64,000 bases of DNA from Hippophae tibetana (Eukaryota; Streptophyta; Magnoliopsida; Rosales; Elaeagnaceae): positions 32,056,001-32,120,000 of the forward strand of contig CM072806.1 of the NCBI GenBank assembly GCA_037013495.1. Direction: 5' to 3'. The position numbers and the translations under genes were made by a program. Of this stretch, positions 33,661 through 46,402 are shown one piece after another. The stretch's first letter is position 1. Each line of letters begins with the position of its first letter. The notes below the pieces were generated by a model, which was not told the DNA's origin, made no database searches, and saw only the letters and a program-made list of their open reading frames with translations.

Positions 33661-35450
33661 GGATAACAACCAGAAACACCAAAGAATGTGCCGGTGGAAA
33701 GTGAAGTAGATGATGAAAGGAAAACTCAAATGATTGAGACTCAAATCCCTCAGCCACTAACATCGCCACAGGAGCCTCAAACTCACACATCAACTCAAAG
33801 TGATGAGGAATCTAAAGAAAGAAGGGTTTACAATATGAGAAACCCTCAAACGCTGACAAGGCCTCCATGGATGATGGACTATGAGACAACTTTCAATGGT
33901 TCAAATGAAGACACTTCCAACTTTGCCTTGTTCGTTGGAAGTGATCCTATCACCTTTGATAAAGCTGTGAAGGAAGATAAATGGAAGGAGGCAATGGACA
34001 GTGAGATACTGTCAATTGAAAAGAATAACACTTGGAAGCTCATCGATTTACCTAAAGGGCAAAAGCATATTGGGGTAAAGTGGGTATTCAAAACAAAAGT
34101 GAATGAAAGATGAGAGGTTGATAAATATAAAGCTCGTTTAGTGGCTAAAGGATACAAACAAAAGCATGGCATAGACTATAATGAAGTCTTTGCACCTGTA
34201 GCAAGGCATGAAACTATAAGAATGCTCATATCCTTGGCTGCAAAGAAATCCTAGAAGATTCTACATATGGATGTAAACTCTACTTTTCTCCATGGAGAAT
34301 TGCAGGAAGAGGTTTATGTTGAACAACCTCCTGGTTTTGTTCAAAAGGGAAAAGAAGAAAAGGTGCCAAAGTTGAAGAAAGTACTATATGGCCTGAATCA
34401 GGCTCCACGAGCATGGTACAGCAGAATTGACACCTATTTTTCCATGTTAGGTTTTGGGAAATGTCCCTCAGAACATACATTGTACACTAAGTCTGGAACT
34501 GGAGGTAAAATTCTAATCGTGTCACTCTATATTAATGACCTAATCTATATAAGAAACAATCAAGAAATGTTGAATGAGTTCAAAAACTCAATGATGATAG
34601 AATTCGAGATGACAGATCTAGGATTGCTGCACTACTTCTTAGGGATAGAAGTAATTCAAAAATCTTTTGGTAACTTCATTTACCAAAAGAAATATGCACA
34701 GGAGGTGCTTGAAAGATTTCAGATGGAATATTGTCGAGCCATTGGGACTCCAGTTGAACCTGGATTAAAAATCAGCAAGGATGAAAGAGGAAGAGAGGTT
34801 GATAACACTTTCTTCAAACAAATCATTGGAAGTCTCATGTATCTTACTTCAACTAGACCATACATCATGTATGGTGTAAGCCTGATAAGTAGATACATGG
34901 AAAATCCAACAGATTTGCACCTGAATGCAGCAAGAAGAATTCTAAGATACGTGAAGGGGACACTAGACTATGGAGTATTTTATAAGAAAGGTGATAACTC
35001 AAATTTCTATGGTTACACTGACAGTGATTATGCAGGAGATCTAAATGACAGAAAGAGCACATTAAGCCATGCTTATATGTTAAGCTCAGGAGCTATCTCA
35101 TGGTCCTCCAAGAAGAAACCTATAGTCACTCTATCAACTACTGAAGTTGAGTATGTGGAAACAACATCAAGCTCCTACCAAGGGATCTGGATGAATAAAA
35201 TGTTTGAAGTCCTAGGAATGAAGCAAGACAGCCCTATGATAATCTATTGTGATAACATGTCTACTATCAAACTGTCTAAAAATCCAGTAATGCACGGGAT
35301 GAGCAAACACATAGATGTCAGATTTCATTTTCTTCGTGACTTTGTCAAGATGGGGTTATTGAGTTGAAGTATTGCAAAAGTTCAAAACAGATATTCTAAC
35401 CAAACCTCTCAAGCAACCAAGTTTTGAGAAACTTAGGAAGTTTCTTGGAA
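33661..35450 (+). pseudogene. Copia D reverse transcriptase and RNase H
   Basis: A linker frame (33688-34113) reads YNMRNPQTLTRPPWMMDY and WKEAMDSEILSIEKNNTW, then TGA at 34111 and TAG near 34252. The 366-residue frame 34267-35367 covers most of RT (HMDVNSTFLHGELQEEVYVE upstream; active site YINDLIYI at 34528-34551, where the family has YVDD) and RNase H (YTDSDYAGDLNDRKST, WSSKKKPIVTLSTTE, YCDNMSTIKLSKNPVMH, KHIDVRFHFLRD). A one-base shift near 35360 truncates the C-terminus. The first Asp of the RT active site is Asn, so polymerase activity should be lost. Confidence 0.9.
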
Positions 35451-35555
35451 TGTGCTCAATCTTCAGTCTCGGACAAGGGAGGATTGCTCAAAGTTGAAAA
35501 TCAATCAAGAAAACTCTAAACTATTTTTCAGTAGAAAAACCAATTTAATGGAGGG

Positions 35556-35903
35556 TGTTGAAAGTAGCTACTGCTACTACCTTAATTTTAGGATTTTTTT
35601 AAGCAATCCATGTTTTTATCATTCTATGTTTTCATGAATAGAGTATTCCATGTTTTCATGAATAGAGTATTCCATGTTTTCATGAATGATGTGAGCATGA
35701 GTTCCTAGTTTTAAGGAATGGTGTTTTCCACTCCTAAAATTCTGTAAAACTTCTGAAATTTTAGCAGTTTGTTTTCTATAAATTGATGTAATACAAAGCT
35801 GAAAATACAAGAAAAAAAACTTATCTTAATCTCCAAAATGTGTGTGAACTCAATCTTCAAAATTGAGATGAACAAGTGAAGGGTTTAGAAAACTAACCCA
35901 ACA
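35556..35903 (+). repeat. Copia D right LTR
   Basis: 348 bp. It carries three copies of a 22-bp unit (CATGTTTTCATGAATAGAGTATTC-like, 35630-35690); the left LTR has two. Confidence 0.9.
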
Positions 35904-36470
35904 CAAGGTAGTCGATATTACTCAAGCACTTATTATGGAGAACATGGTCTTTTGATCAGATAATTATTTTAGGCTTAAACCTCAAGATATATGAATAAGA
36001 GTAATCAGTGTGAAATTTTAGGTAGCTCATAAGGTACCCAAGCAACTATCTATTTTCATAGTAGTTTAGGCTACATAAGGTGCTTGGGCAACCCTATATG
36101 GTATCCGAGAAAAAGGCCTAGTTTTTTCAATGGTTAAATGTTTTTCACTCATTTTCTACTTGAGATTTAATTATATTTCATGTGACACGTGTAGAATACA
36201 AACCCTAAGGTTTCTAAGGTTATATATACAAACAAATCTTAAAATCTAACTTTGGCCTCCCATGCACATTAACATAGGTACAAACTATGTCTTAGTTTTA
36301 ATATATTTCAATTAATCCCACCCAAAATAAGTTTTAACAAAATACATTTAAAGTGTATCACTTACATTACTTAATTAGAAAAATACTATCGAACTCAAAT
36401 TTTCAAAATACAAGAGTTTTCCCACATTTTCTAATTAACCAATACATTAAATGAGATGTTACCAAAAACT
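35904..36470. other. Unassigned sequence between copia D and an Athila-like LTR
   Basis: No gene recognised. It ends with AGTTTTTGGTAAC on the minus strand (36456-36468), a degraded primer-binding region of the gypsy type next to the LTR. Confidence 0.35.
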
Positions 36471-37712
36471 TGATGCATAAATTTTATATTAAAAGCTCGC
36501 ACATACACAAATTTATAATAAGGAACAAGTATACTCCCACGATCAGTTTCTAAGGAATTGTAGTGATTTTAAAAGGTTAAATTATTTTATAATATAGTGA
36601 ATAAAAAATTCATAAACACTCTAATAATCGTCAATCATAGAACACAACTGCAAATCCTAAATTACTTTATAACTAAAGAAAGTAAGTAAAAGAAAAAAAA
36701 GTAAAAGAAAACCAGTAAAAGAAAATAAGTAAGAGAAAGCGAGTAAATGAAAGCAAATAAATGAAAACGAGTAAATTAAAATATAGTCGAATGGAGGATG
36801 ATGGATGAATATGAAATTTTAACGAGTATAACAGAATAACCTTTTTGGAAAGAAAAACAAATTAAATGATTCAAATTACAAGTTCGATTTACTGATTTTT
36901 TTTCTTTTTTAAAATAAGCAAACTCCCATGGTTATAGTGAATCTGTACAATTTTTAATTAATCAATGACTTATTTGGTTGTGCTTAAAATTGATTAATTG
37001 AAAAAAATATAAACCAATGTCCTCAATTAATTAATAAATTTTTTGACTAGGTTTGACATTAATTAATTGGTAAACTTAAAGTAAATATATTCTTCAATTA
37101 TAAATCAAGATTTAGTTCATCATTATTTTATAATTAAATGTATTTTAATAATTTAATTTATTCTCATTTAACCAAAAATTTCCTTAATCGAGATTGAAAT
37201 TAATAAATAAAATTAAATTAAACTCTTATTCATTTATACACAACTAAGCACAGATAATGTTTCTAATGCCTAATTATAAAATATTTTTTTAATTATAAAT
37301 CAAAACTTGGTTCATCAATAATTTATAATTAAATATTTAAAGAACATGAAAAATAAATAAATAAAACTCTTATTTATTCAAATTATAAAAACATTTCTTC
37401 CAATCATCGGAAGAAAAAAACTACTAAAATTTCAATTAGTAGGTCTTACTTTACTTTCAAATAATGTGTCACATCACTTGTTATTTATTATAAATTTGTG
37501 ATATATAATTTTTTTCACATAGGATATTATAGAGTATTGTTTGCTTATTTTTAATTGATATTGCGGTAACTCAAAATTTTGAAGAAAAGTCACAATTTTC
37601 TTTGAAATTTGGTTGCAAGATCTAATTTGAGTTTTTAAGGAAGGATGTTTTTATTATGGATAAGGGGCGAGGCCGTATAATTTTTAGTAAATGAGTACTT
37701 TATTCTCATTAT
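36471..37712 (-). repeat. Athila-like LTR, degenerate (right end approximate)
   Basis: Minus orientation. The left edge TGATGCAT is the reverse complement of the family's GCATCA end, and AACAAGTATACTCCCACGATC (36524-36544) matches the U5 block of the solo LTR at about 9880. A minus-strand TATAATAAATAA box lies near 37475. The distal end TAGTAAATGAGTACTTTATTCTCATTA (37690-37712) resembles the family's GAGCACTCATCA terminus. Confidence 0.45.
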
Positions 37713-37764
37713 TTTTAATTGAAACATTTTAATTTAACTTTTAAAAACATGCATTTTCAAGTAG

Positions 37765-37973
37765 TGCAAAAGAAAAAAGGAAAATATTTGTAACTTATTC
37801 TTGTATTGAATGAATTTTTATGAGAGGATTACATCAATATATATATACTCAATAGCAAAATATGTAAAGAGTTGTTAAAATGACATGTTAAAGTAGTGAC
37901 GAACTCACCTACAATGCTAACAAACGTACAAGGAAAATAACTTACTCTAATACATGTTTAAGTAATTCTATCA
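37765..37973 (-). repeat. Copia E 3' LTR
   Basis: About 209 bp. Shares TTCTTGTATTGAAT, GAGAGGAT(T/A)AC, ACTCACCTAC and CTAACAAAC blocks with the right-hand LTR. Confidence 0.8.
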
Positions 37974-37984
37974 ACCTTCTTCAA

Positions 37985-40900
37985 ATTGATGGGTGAGGGA
38001 TCATTAATTTGACTAGTAAACAATTAAATTAAGCAATTTCAAGAGGCTTAGTAAGCAAGACAGTCAATTGATCTCGCACAAAATGATGATCCAATTCAAT
38101 ATGCTTCGTGCATGCATAAATAGGTTTTGGTAAAGATGTTTAGCACTAAGATTGTCACAGAGAATTAGAGAAGTAGATTGCAATGTTACATGCAATGCAG
38201 AGAGTAAGAATTGTATCCAAAGTAACTTAGTTGTGACAAATACTAAGACACGATACTTAAACTCCCCGTAGGAGAACGAGAAACAACCTTATGTTTGGAA
38301 CATTTTTAGGAAACTAGATTATTGCTAAGAAACACATAATAAGTACTAGTGCTCTTGTTTTCATCAGAGTAACAAGCCCAATCAATATCATTGAATGCTA
38401 CAAGATCAAGATAAGAGTTTTTGGGGAATTGCAAACAATAGTTTAGAGTACCATTGATGTACTTGGTGAGTCTTTTGAAAACAAGCGAATGTGTATCAAT
38501 TGGAAAAGCCATGAATTGGCAAAAAAAAATTAACTACGAATAAGTATTCCGAATAAGTAAGAGTGAGATACTACAAGCCTCATACTATAGTCATGTACTT
38601 AGTGGCATTGTCAAGAGAAGTACCTTCACATTTACCAAGTTGTTTGCCTTAAACCATGGAAGTATTAGCATGCATCTTTGTACAAGGTCTAGTGCATATT
38701 TTTGTTGACTTAAATATAAACCCGCATTGTTGTATTGAACTTCCACACCAAGAAAGTATTTTAGTTTATCCAGATCCTTAAGTAAAAGGTAGCATTTAAT
38801 TGAGTAATAGTGACTGAATATGAAAGGGTTTGTTTCCTATGATGATGATATCATTGATAAAACAAGAACCAATAATAGCACAATAAAGTCGCATAAAATG
38901 AATAATCTAGCATCAAACCGAGAAGGAGTGAAACCATATTATAGCAAAAAACTTGTGAAACCAAGCACAAGATGCTTGTTTTAAACCATATAAAGCCTTG
39001 TGTAATTTACAAACTAAACCATAATCTTTCTCAAATCTTGGGGTTGTTGCATATAAATAATTTCACCCAAGTCTCCATTAAGAAACACGTCATTGACATT
39101 AACCTAATGAATTTCCCAATTAAATATCAAGTCAAAGCATATAACAATACGTATTGTAGCTGGTTTTACCACAAGACTAAACGTATCATAGAAATCAACA
39201 CATTCTTCTTGCAAATAACCCAAAGTAACCAATGTACTTTTATATTTCTCCAAGAGACCATGTCTAAGTAATTTGACTCGAAAAACCCACTTGTGACCAA
39301 TGGATTTTTGATGTTCAGGCAAGGGAACTATTCCTAAGTACCATTGTTAAAGAAATCATCATACTCTTTTTGCAAGGAATCCTTCCATTTAGGAATTTTG
39401 ATAGCTGTTTTACAATATTTGGGAACATATAGAATGACTACCTGACCATTAAAAATATTTGGCTTTCGAATGCTAATCATAGCTCGAGTGAGCATATGAT
39501 GAGTATTGACAGGAGTAGAAGGCAAGACATTAGGTATATCAGGTAGAATGGTAGGTATATCATGTGGGATAAGTGTAACAGGTAAAGTGTTATGGAATTA
39601 CAGGTGGGGAAGGGTAATAAATGGAGATGGAATGTCAATATTAACAAAACATGTGATGGACTATTGAATGTCTTAACTGGATGATTTAGAGAAGAAGAAG
39701 TAGAAGAAAAAAAGAGAGATGTAGGCATAGGATTAGAAGATTACATAGAAGGGAAAGAGGAACAAAATGAGCTTAAGAAAGATAGAAGAGTTAGGCAAAG
39801 AGGTGGAGAGGTGGAGACAAAAGAGAAAACATGTTCATTGAAAACAACATGTCTACTAACATAAATTTTAACAATGAATTTGTCTAAGCAAATGTAACTA
39901 TGATGATGTGATGCATAACCAATAAATACACTCTATAAATCATGCTTGGAGATTACGTTTAGTATAAAGACGCAAATAGAGAAAACATTAAGAGCTAAAG
40001 GTTTTTAAAAGAGTAAAGTCAATTAATTTGTTGAGCAAGACTTCATAAGGTGAGCGATGAGTTAAGATATTTGTGTGCAGTCTATTCATAAGATAGACAG
40101 AGGTGCTCATAGCATAAGGCCAGTAAGAAAGTAAAGTGCTATATTGATGAATGAGAGCTAAATCTTTTTCTACAATTCTTTGATGCTTGCTTTCCACAAC
40201 CTATTGTGTTCAGATGTGTATAGACAGATAAACCTATGTGCAATGCTATGTTTGAGAAGTAAGGCAATGAATTCACCATCACCATCAGTTTGAATGCTCT
40301 TGATATATACATTAAAATGAGTTGTAACCATAGCCAAAAAAATATTGAACAATATGCAGTGTTTGATCTTTAGTTTTAAGTGAAAAAGACCAAGTAAAAT
40401 GACAATAATCATTAACAATTGATAAGAAGTACCGATCACCATTACATGAAAGAACAATTGAAGACCACATATCTAAAAATAACAATTCAAAAGGAACAAC
40501 ACTTTTAATAATTCTAGAAATGAAAGGAAGCTTATGGGATTTAAAAGTTTGACAAAAAGAACAAAACAAATTATTCTAGAAACATTTGAAGCTTCCACAT
40601 AGCCCTTATTAACAAGAGTTCTAGTTGAAGAGAAAGAGGGATTACTAAGGTGTGAGCTCCATTGCTCAATAAAGATAGCCAATGCTTAAGGGTTGGAAAA
40701 GGTAGTTGTGGTGGACACAACTCCATTCAACTTGTACAAACTTCTCTCATCAATTCTTTGCATTAGGATCTCCTTCATGGAAGAATCCTTGACAAAGAGA
40801 ACATCATGGTGAAATTGAACATACACATTGTTATCACTACATAACTTGTGCACATATAAAAGATTGTGTGTGGAATATGGAGTATGCAAGATGTGACTAA

Positions 40901-41215
40901 ATGCAAGAAAACATTTATAATGTGTGGGAGAAAGATAATCATGTCCAATATAATGAATAAACAAGAGATTAACATTTTCAAGTGACACTCTCTCACTACC
41001 ATTGTGAAGAGCATCATGAGGTATATTATTTACATCAAATGTTATATAATAGCTAGCTTCTATGTCAAGAAGCCAAGAATTGTTGGGAGTTGAATCAAAG
41101 GAAGAAGAAATACAAGCAATAAAGGTTGAGTGATCACTGAAATTTAAGGAATCAATCTTATAGGTTTTGTTCAAGAGATCACAAAGAATGAAGCATCTAG
41201 TATCTTGATGGCCAA
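37985..41215 (-). pseudogene. Copia E pol and gag zinc knuckle remnants
   Basis: From high to low: zinc knuckle CQICDKIGHQDTRC (about 41205-41165). The protease region (41174-40686) reads NSWLLDIEASYYIT, with DIEAS where the family has D-T-G-A-S. Integrase (40569-39988) has TDGDGEFIALLLKH, HRFICLYTSEHN and KHQRIVEKDLALIH. RT (39330-38640) has GHKWVFRVKLLRHG, VDFYDTFSLVVKP and an active-site stretch reading FINDIIIIGN near 38850. RNase H (38520-38306) has KRLTKYINGTLNYCL and DIDWACYSDENKSTS. The RT motif again has Asn in place of the first Asp. Many stops and shifts; not functional. Confidence 0.8.
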
Positions 41216-42240
41216 TTTTGTCACAAATTTGACAAATATGCCTTTCTCATATGATTTCTTGGATTGAGAAGAAGGATTCGAAGAGGAATTGATGTTGTTT
41301 ATAGGAGGTTGAAATAAATTGGAAGAGTTTGATGACTAGAAAACTAATGTTCTTAAGAAAACCATATAAACTCTAATAATTAGGTTTAGGTTGACTAGAT
41401 CGAAGCTTTTGTGTATTTTCAAATCGATTGATTGATGCAAAATTAGCATGAAACACATGATCTTTGTCAACACCTAAACTCTCATAAGTTTCTAATTGGA
41501 TATGAAAGGCACTAAATGTTGGTTTTTCAATCATCATGTTGATGGATGTCACAAGAAAATTATAGCTTGCATTAGAACTGAGATAGGTTCACCTATACCA
41601 ATAAGGTGATTTGAGATTTTTCGAGTCCATGAGATGTAGTCATGTATAGAAATTCCATCTTTTCTCATAGCATGTAATTGAGTTTGAATATCAATAAATC
41701 TCGACTAAGCACTAGAGGTAAATGTGTCTTCAAGAGACTTCCACTAATCATAAGCAAATCCTTTTCGTGAAACATGTGTATTCATGTCAAGAGATAAAGG
41801 CATATATCCAAATTTTAGCTATATTGTTAAGCCTATTCCAATTCGCAAATTGAGGATTATATTGACAATATTGCAGGTAAGATCAAGAAATTTTAGTAAA
41901 GCAAACATCATGCCATTAATGAAGTTTTCGAGACCATAAGCAATGATAAAGCTTTCTATTTACTCGCACCATATTAGGTAATTATGATGATCAAGCTTGA
42001 TGGACAAGCTTGCATTTATCATGGAAGAGATGCAAAATTTTAAGCAAGTAGATCAATAGAAGTTGGAACAAGATGTGTCATGTGAATTGCAGAACCTAGA
42101 TGAGAATTCTAACTAAGAGTTTAGAGTTGTTGGTATTGGTGTTGGAGAATTAAAAACAACACAATAGGAAGTGTTTTTACTAGTCATGGATAAAGATCAA
42201 TGGCTAAAGAACAATTGTAGAGAAAACATTCTACAATGTT
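41216..42240 (-). pseudogene. Copia E gag remnant
   Basis: Lies between the zinc knuckle and the primer-binding site, where gag belongs. Only short, frame-broken stretches remain, and I could not follow a continuous protein. Confidence 0.5.
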
Positions 42241-42253
42241 GAGTCTGATACCA
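42241..42253 (-). other. Primer-binding site of copia E
   Basis: Minus strand TGGTATCAGACTC, initiator-Met type, 4-5 bases inside the LTR. Confidence 0.8.
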
Positions 42254-42257
42254 TACT

Positions 42258-42490
42258 TAGCAAACCGAGAGAGAGAGAGAGAGAGAGAAACGGAAAATAT
42301 CAATAATTAATTCTTGTATTGAATAAATTGTTACGAGAGGATAACACAAATATATATATGTGCAGTTGTAATGCTCATAGCAACACATGCAAAGAGTTGC
42401 TAAAATGATATGCTAAATGAGTAACTCACCTACGATACTAACAAACATACAAGAAAATTAAGTCTAATACATGTCTAAATAACTTTAACA
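42258..42490 (-). repeat. Copia E 5' LTR with (GA)n
   Basis: About 233 bp. It has gained a (GA)n microsatellite at 42268-42289 that the partner LTR lacks, which explains much of the length difference. Confidence 0.8.
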
Positions 42491-44290
42491 AAGTGCACAC
42501 TTTTAGGATTAAATTATACCTTTTTTAAGTTATAAAATTTTGAAAACTACGAACTAATATCATCTTTTTACTTAAAGTTAAAAGGACCAATAGTATCCTA
42601 AACCTTTTTATTATAATGAAATCATGGAGAGTAATTTTCGAGGTCAACATATATATTATATCAAATAAATTTACCCTTATATTTTTTATAATATATCATA
42701 TATCATAATTATTTTAAAAAATAGAAATTATTCAATTTTTTAGATAATATTAACATGTAACAAAATTTAAGTCATATGTGTGCAAAAATAAGTACAAATT
42801 CTAAATTCTAAACTTTAAACTCTAAAATATAAACATTAAAATTTAAGTCCTATATATATATACACCTATTTATGATCGTTTTTTTTTACAAACTATTTTA
42901 AGAAATTACCTTCAACCATTTATTTGACTCTAATTAACAATAATATTTCTTTATGTTTGATTTAAGTTTTTCTTTGATTAATTATTTAGTAACTACTATA
43001 TTATTGTATAATTAATATTATTTATTATATATATTTATTTTCGAAAAGAACACATAATATATATACGTAGAGAGTGTATTTTAATTTCATTTAGGAGTAT
43101 ATATATGTTAAAGTCCGGTCCAGTTTTTGAAGAAAGAAATTCAAAAAATAAATAAGTAAAGACCAAACCCTTCTTTTAAGTGAAACTAAACCAGACTGGA
43201 TTTTCCTTTATTTTTTTCATTTTTAACCGTTAGAGTTTGTTATTTATAAACAAAAAAAAATTATTAATTAATTCGTTATAAACAAGTTAATCTGTTATAC
43301 ATATCCGATTTATAGCGTTACCTGATGAGGGATATGGGCATGGGTGGCTGATAATGTAGCACCGTTTCATGGATCAAGTCTGCCCACTGGTTTTACTCTT
43401 TGAAATGAGCCGGTCCGGAATGCTTTTACAGTTTGGTTCCATTTTTTTCCCCTGACAACCCTACTCCCATTGTACCTACTACCTACTCTTCTCTCACGTA
43501 TTATGTAAGGGTGAATCAGTCTTAAGACATTTTGTCTATAAAAAAAAATATTATGCGAGTAGAGGCTTGGGATCAATTTTTTTATTCTATCCTGTCACTT
43601 AAATTTCAACTGGTACGAACAAAAACAAAAGGTCTTTATATATCAATTTGTGTGTTAAGAACTGACATGAGTTTTAATTATTGATTTAAAAGAAGTATGT
43701 TCATTTATATGAACCAATAAATAGTTAGCATATAACAATTTGTAATAACTTGATATATAAATAAGTGTTCCAACAAAAAAAATAAAGATGAAAAATGTAA
43801 GTTAATCTAAACTCTAAAAGATCCATCAGTTTTTTTGAAATATGTCATTTAAATTTGATAGTTTTTTTTTATTTAAGTTAATCCACTGGCTTTGAAAAAA
43901 TAACAATATGGATCCAAAAGACCAATTTTATGTTTTACTATTTTTTTAAACCAAAGATTAGATGACTACCAATAATCGTTTTTTCAATCTTTTCTTGTTG
44001 GGTCATTAGTACTATTTTCTTTTCTTTTTTCCACACGAGAATAAATAAGTATTCTCTTGACCCTTGTCAATAGTATCATTGTCAAATTACCGAGGCCTTC
44101 CTCATAGAATATGACAAGCATCCATCTCACTAACTTCACAATTCACTTTATCTTGATAGTATTTTATAAGGTTTATGATGTTTTATGTGCTCAAACACAT
44201 TGCATTCACTAAGGTCATTAACACTACATTTTCACTAATTCCTCCATCCACAATAACATCACAAACCTTATTGTTGATAGTGCATCTTCT
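42491..44290. other. AT-rich intergenic sequence
   Basis: No gene recognised. The 69-codon minus frame at 43367-43576 is Arg-rich but matches no family and has no upstream signals. The rest is A/T runs. Confidence 0.4.
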
Positions 44291-44299
44291 CCTTGATAA

Positions 44300-45404
44300 G
44301 GCATGTCTTTGATGCTCTCTATTTTAGAAAATAATAATAACCCTTGTATGACACAAGTGAATCTCTCCCCTTCATCATCTTATGTAATTTCAACTTCCTC
44401 TAATTCATCATTATCTATATCCTCAAATCCATCATCTAAGTTTTCTACTCCAATCTACAATGTTGACAGATTTTCTCAAAGGATATTCACTATACCTATG
44501 CCCAGATTTATTACATTTAAAGCATTTTTTCCATTGTAGGTTTGAAATAAATGTTGGGTTTAGTATTGATAATAGGTTGTTTGTTGGGATTTTGGAGATA
44601 AATTAACAAAATCAATGGTAGTTTTATAGGATGATTGAATTGTATTTGTATTAGAAGGATAAGGTAGTTTTTCTGGATTTATCTTTATCTCCAAGTCATT
44701 ATAGATTGAATACGATCACACTATGCATTATATGCCATCATTTTGACTTGTTTATCATAAAAAAAAAATCATATATTCTAAGAAATTATAACTGCTTTAA
44801 CCCAATCTAAAATTCCCTAATATTAAGTTGGCCAACATATGGAGGTATCTCATTTTTAGTTCTGTAACTTTGGCAATCATTGAGACGTGGTCAAAGATGA
44901 ATTCAGTTGCGATTGATGTTTAGATTCTTCAAATAAGTGATTACCTGTCATTTTGGGTTTTGAAATTTTGGTAATTACTGGGGTGAGGTCGACAAACTAT
45001 GGGTAATTAGGATTGAGGGTCAGGTTCTTCGAATTGAAGATTACCTAAGCTCTGGTTCTTGTAAAACATGGGGTCGACACACAAAATAGTGAATTCCACC
45101 ACCTTAATTGGATTTACATAAGTTTTAACTTGAATGGATCGGGTGCAAAATCCATTAGAGAATGATTTGGGTTGGTCGAATCAAGCTGGGTAAGTATTTA
45201 TATGGGCTCTTTTCAATTGTTGGTTGGTGAATCACGAAGTTCCTTCACCAATTCCAGTCGAAAAAGAGTGTCACACAGATCATCAATGAAGACTCAAAAC
45301 AAGTCTCGTTCTAATCTTATTCAAGTAAATAAGCTATCAAAGCTTTTCGTCCCTGTTATGCTGGCCACCATCGACCTTTACCATCTAAATTCAAGAAAAT
45401 CCAA
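44300..45404 (-). pseudogene. Ty3/gypsy gag remnant with zinc knuckle
   Basis: On the minus strand near 44530-44470 the translation reads KKCFKCNKSGHRYSEYPLRK, a CCHC knuckle in which the final Cys has become Tyr. This matches the C-terminus of chromovirus-type gypsy gag. Upstream sequence up to the primer-binding site at 45418 is frame-broken. Nothing of protease or pol follows on the left, so only the 5' end of an element is left. Confidence 0.5.
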
Positions 45405-45418
45405 GAGCTTTGATACCA
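45405..45418 (-). other. Primer-binding site, initiator tRNA-Met type
   Basis: Minus strand TGGTATCAAAGCTC, a common plant variant, upstream of the gag remnant. Confidence 0.65.
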
Positions 45419-45423
45419 AAATT

Positions 45424-46020
45424 TGATATATTGAGCACTAAATTGAAGATAACCTAGACTAAAGCTTAGACCAGTATATTGATATTCGAAAGCAAAACAA
45501 AATTCACAAAGAACTCATTACACAAGAAGTGAAGAACCTCTCGCACAAAGTCTCATATAGTTGAAAGGTAGGAAAATATAGTTAACCAAAATTAGAGTTA
45601 TGGTATCATAAAGCAAATAAAACAAAAATAACAATGCAATATTAAAGGATAAACTTAGCCTCTACATTGATAATATCTAGTAGAATTGCTCGCTGAATAT
45701 CTATGAGAACGCACATAAAGCATAGTTTCATTATATCACAAAATCATCTCATATTTAAAATAGACTTTGTACTACTGATTGATAGTTTCAGTATTCATGT
45801 TTCTATTTATTCTCATAGTAATAACCTAAAAGCATCAAGAGGATGAACAACTACGGGCAGCCATTTTTGCTTTTAGATTGACCCAAGGAAACTATGTGGG
45901 TACTCTTTCGGAGAGAGAATCTTAGTCTCATACCCACCCATATATTACCAAACCCACTAGTGTATTACCAATCCCACTCTTCTCAATCCTACCCTTACTT
46001 TTGTTTTGTTCCTATCTTTA
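45424..46020 (-). repeat. Probable 5' LTR of the gypsy gag remnant (right end unknown)
   Basis: Starts TGATATATTGAGCAC on the plus strand right next to the primer-binding site. No second LTR is present for comparison, so the length is a guess. It ends short of the PDS5-like gene. Confidence 0.35.
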
Positions 46021-46402
46021 AAGGAGCACATACTCCTAAATAAATTCTCAAGGAAAAACTTAAAATAACTAACTATGAATACATCAAGAGGAAAAAGAAT
46101 CCTTTAACAATGATATCGTAAGATTGGCAATTAGGCCTGCCAATGGCAACATCAAATTTTTCCATCTATGTCACTTTCTAGTTTCTATCCGTCCAGCAAA
46201 AGCTAAACCAATGTTTTCTACAAGTACCTTCTGAATACAAAATAATTCTACAGTAATCCTAACATTACTAAAAACTACAATAGTTAATATAACAGTATCA
46301 TCCACCATTTGGCAACCATGTGGAAAATGACCAAAATGTATGTTTCAACGTGCATAGACAGAGGACATGAGCAACTACAAGTGGAAAAGTTTACCATTTT
46401 AC

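Larger units (their letters stand above)
30971..35903 (+). mobile_element. Ty1/copia retrotransposon D, full length but dead
   Basis: It has both LTRs, an initiator-Met primer-binding site, a gag-protease-integrase-RT-RNase H order and a polypurine tract (AATGGAGGG, 35547-35555). CAAGA before and CAAGG after form a 5-bp target duplication with one difference. The LTRs differ at about 27 of about 325 aligned sites by eye (about 8 percent), so the insertion is not recent. Nonsense codons and frameshifts interrupt all domains. Confidence 0.9.
37765..42490 (-). mobile_element. Ty1/copia retrotransposon E, full length but dead
   Basis: LTRs 37765-37973 and about 42258-42490, primer-binding site 42241-42253 and pol order all read on the minus strand. 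A GAAGAAGG polypurine tract lies just right of the 37973 LTR edge. AAGT(A/G) sequences flank both sides as a probable target duplication. The coding region is broken into more than ten frames, more decayed than copia D. Confidence 0.85.

Noticed and set aside
43367..43576. Arg-rich 69-codon minus frame
   Set aside because: No conserved motif, promoter or splice context seen.
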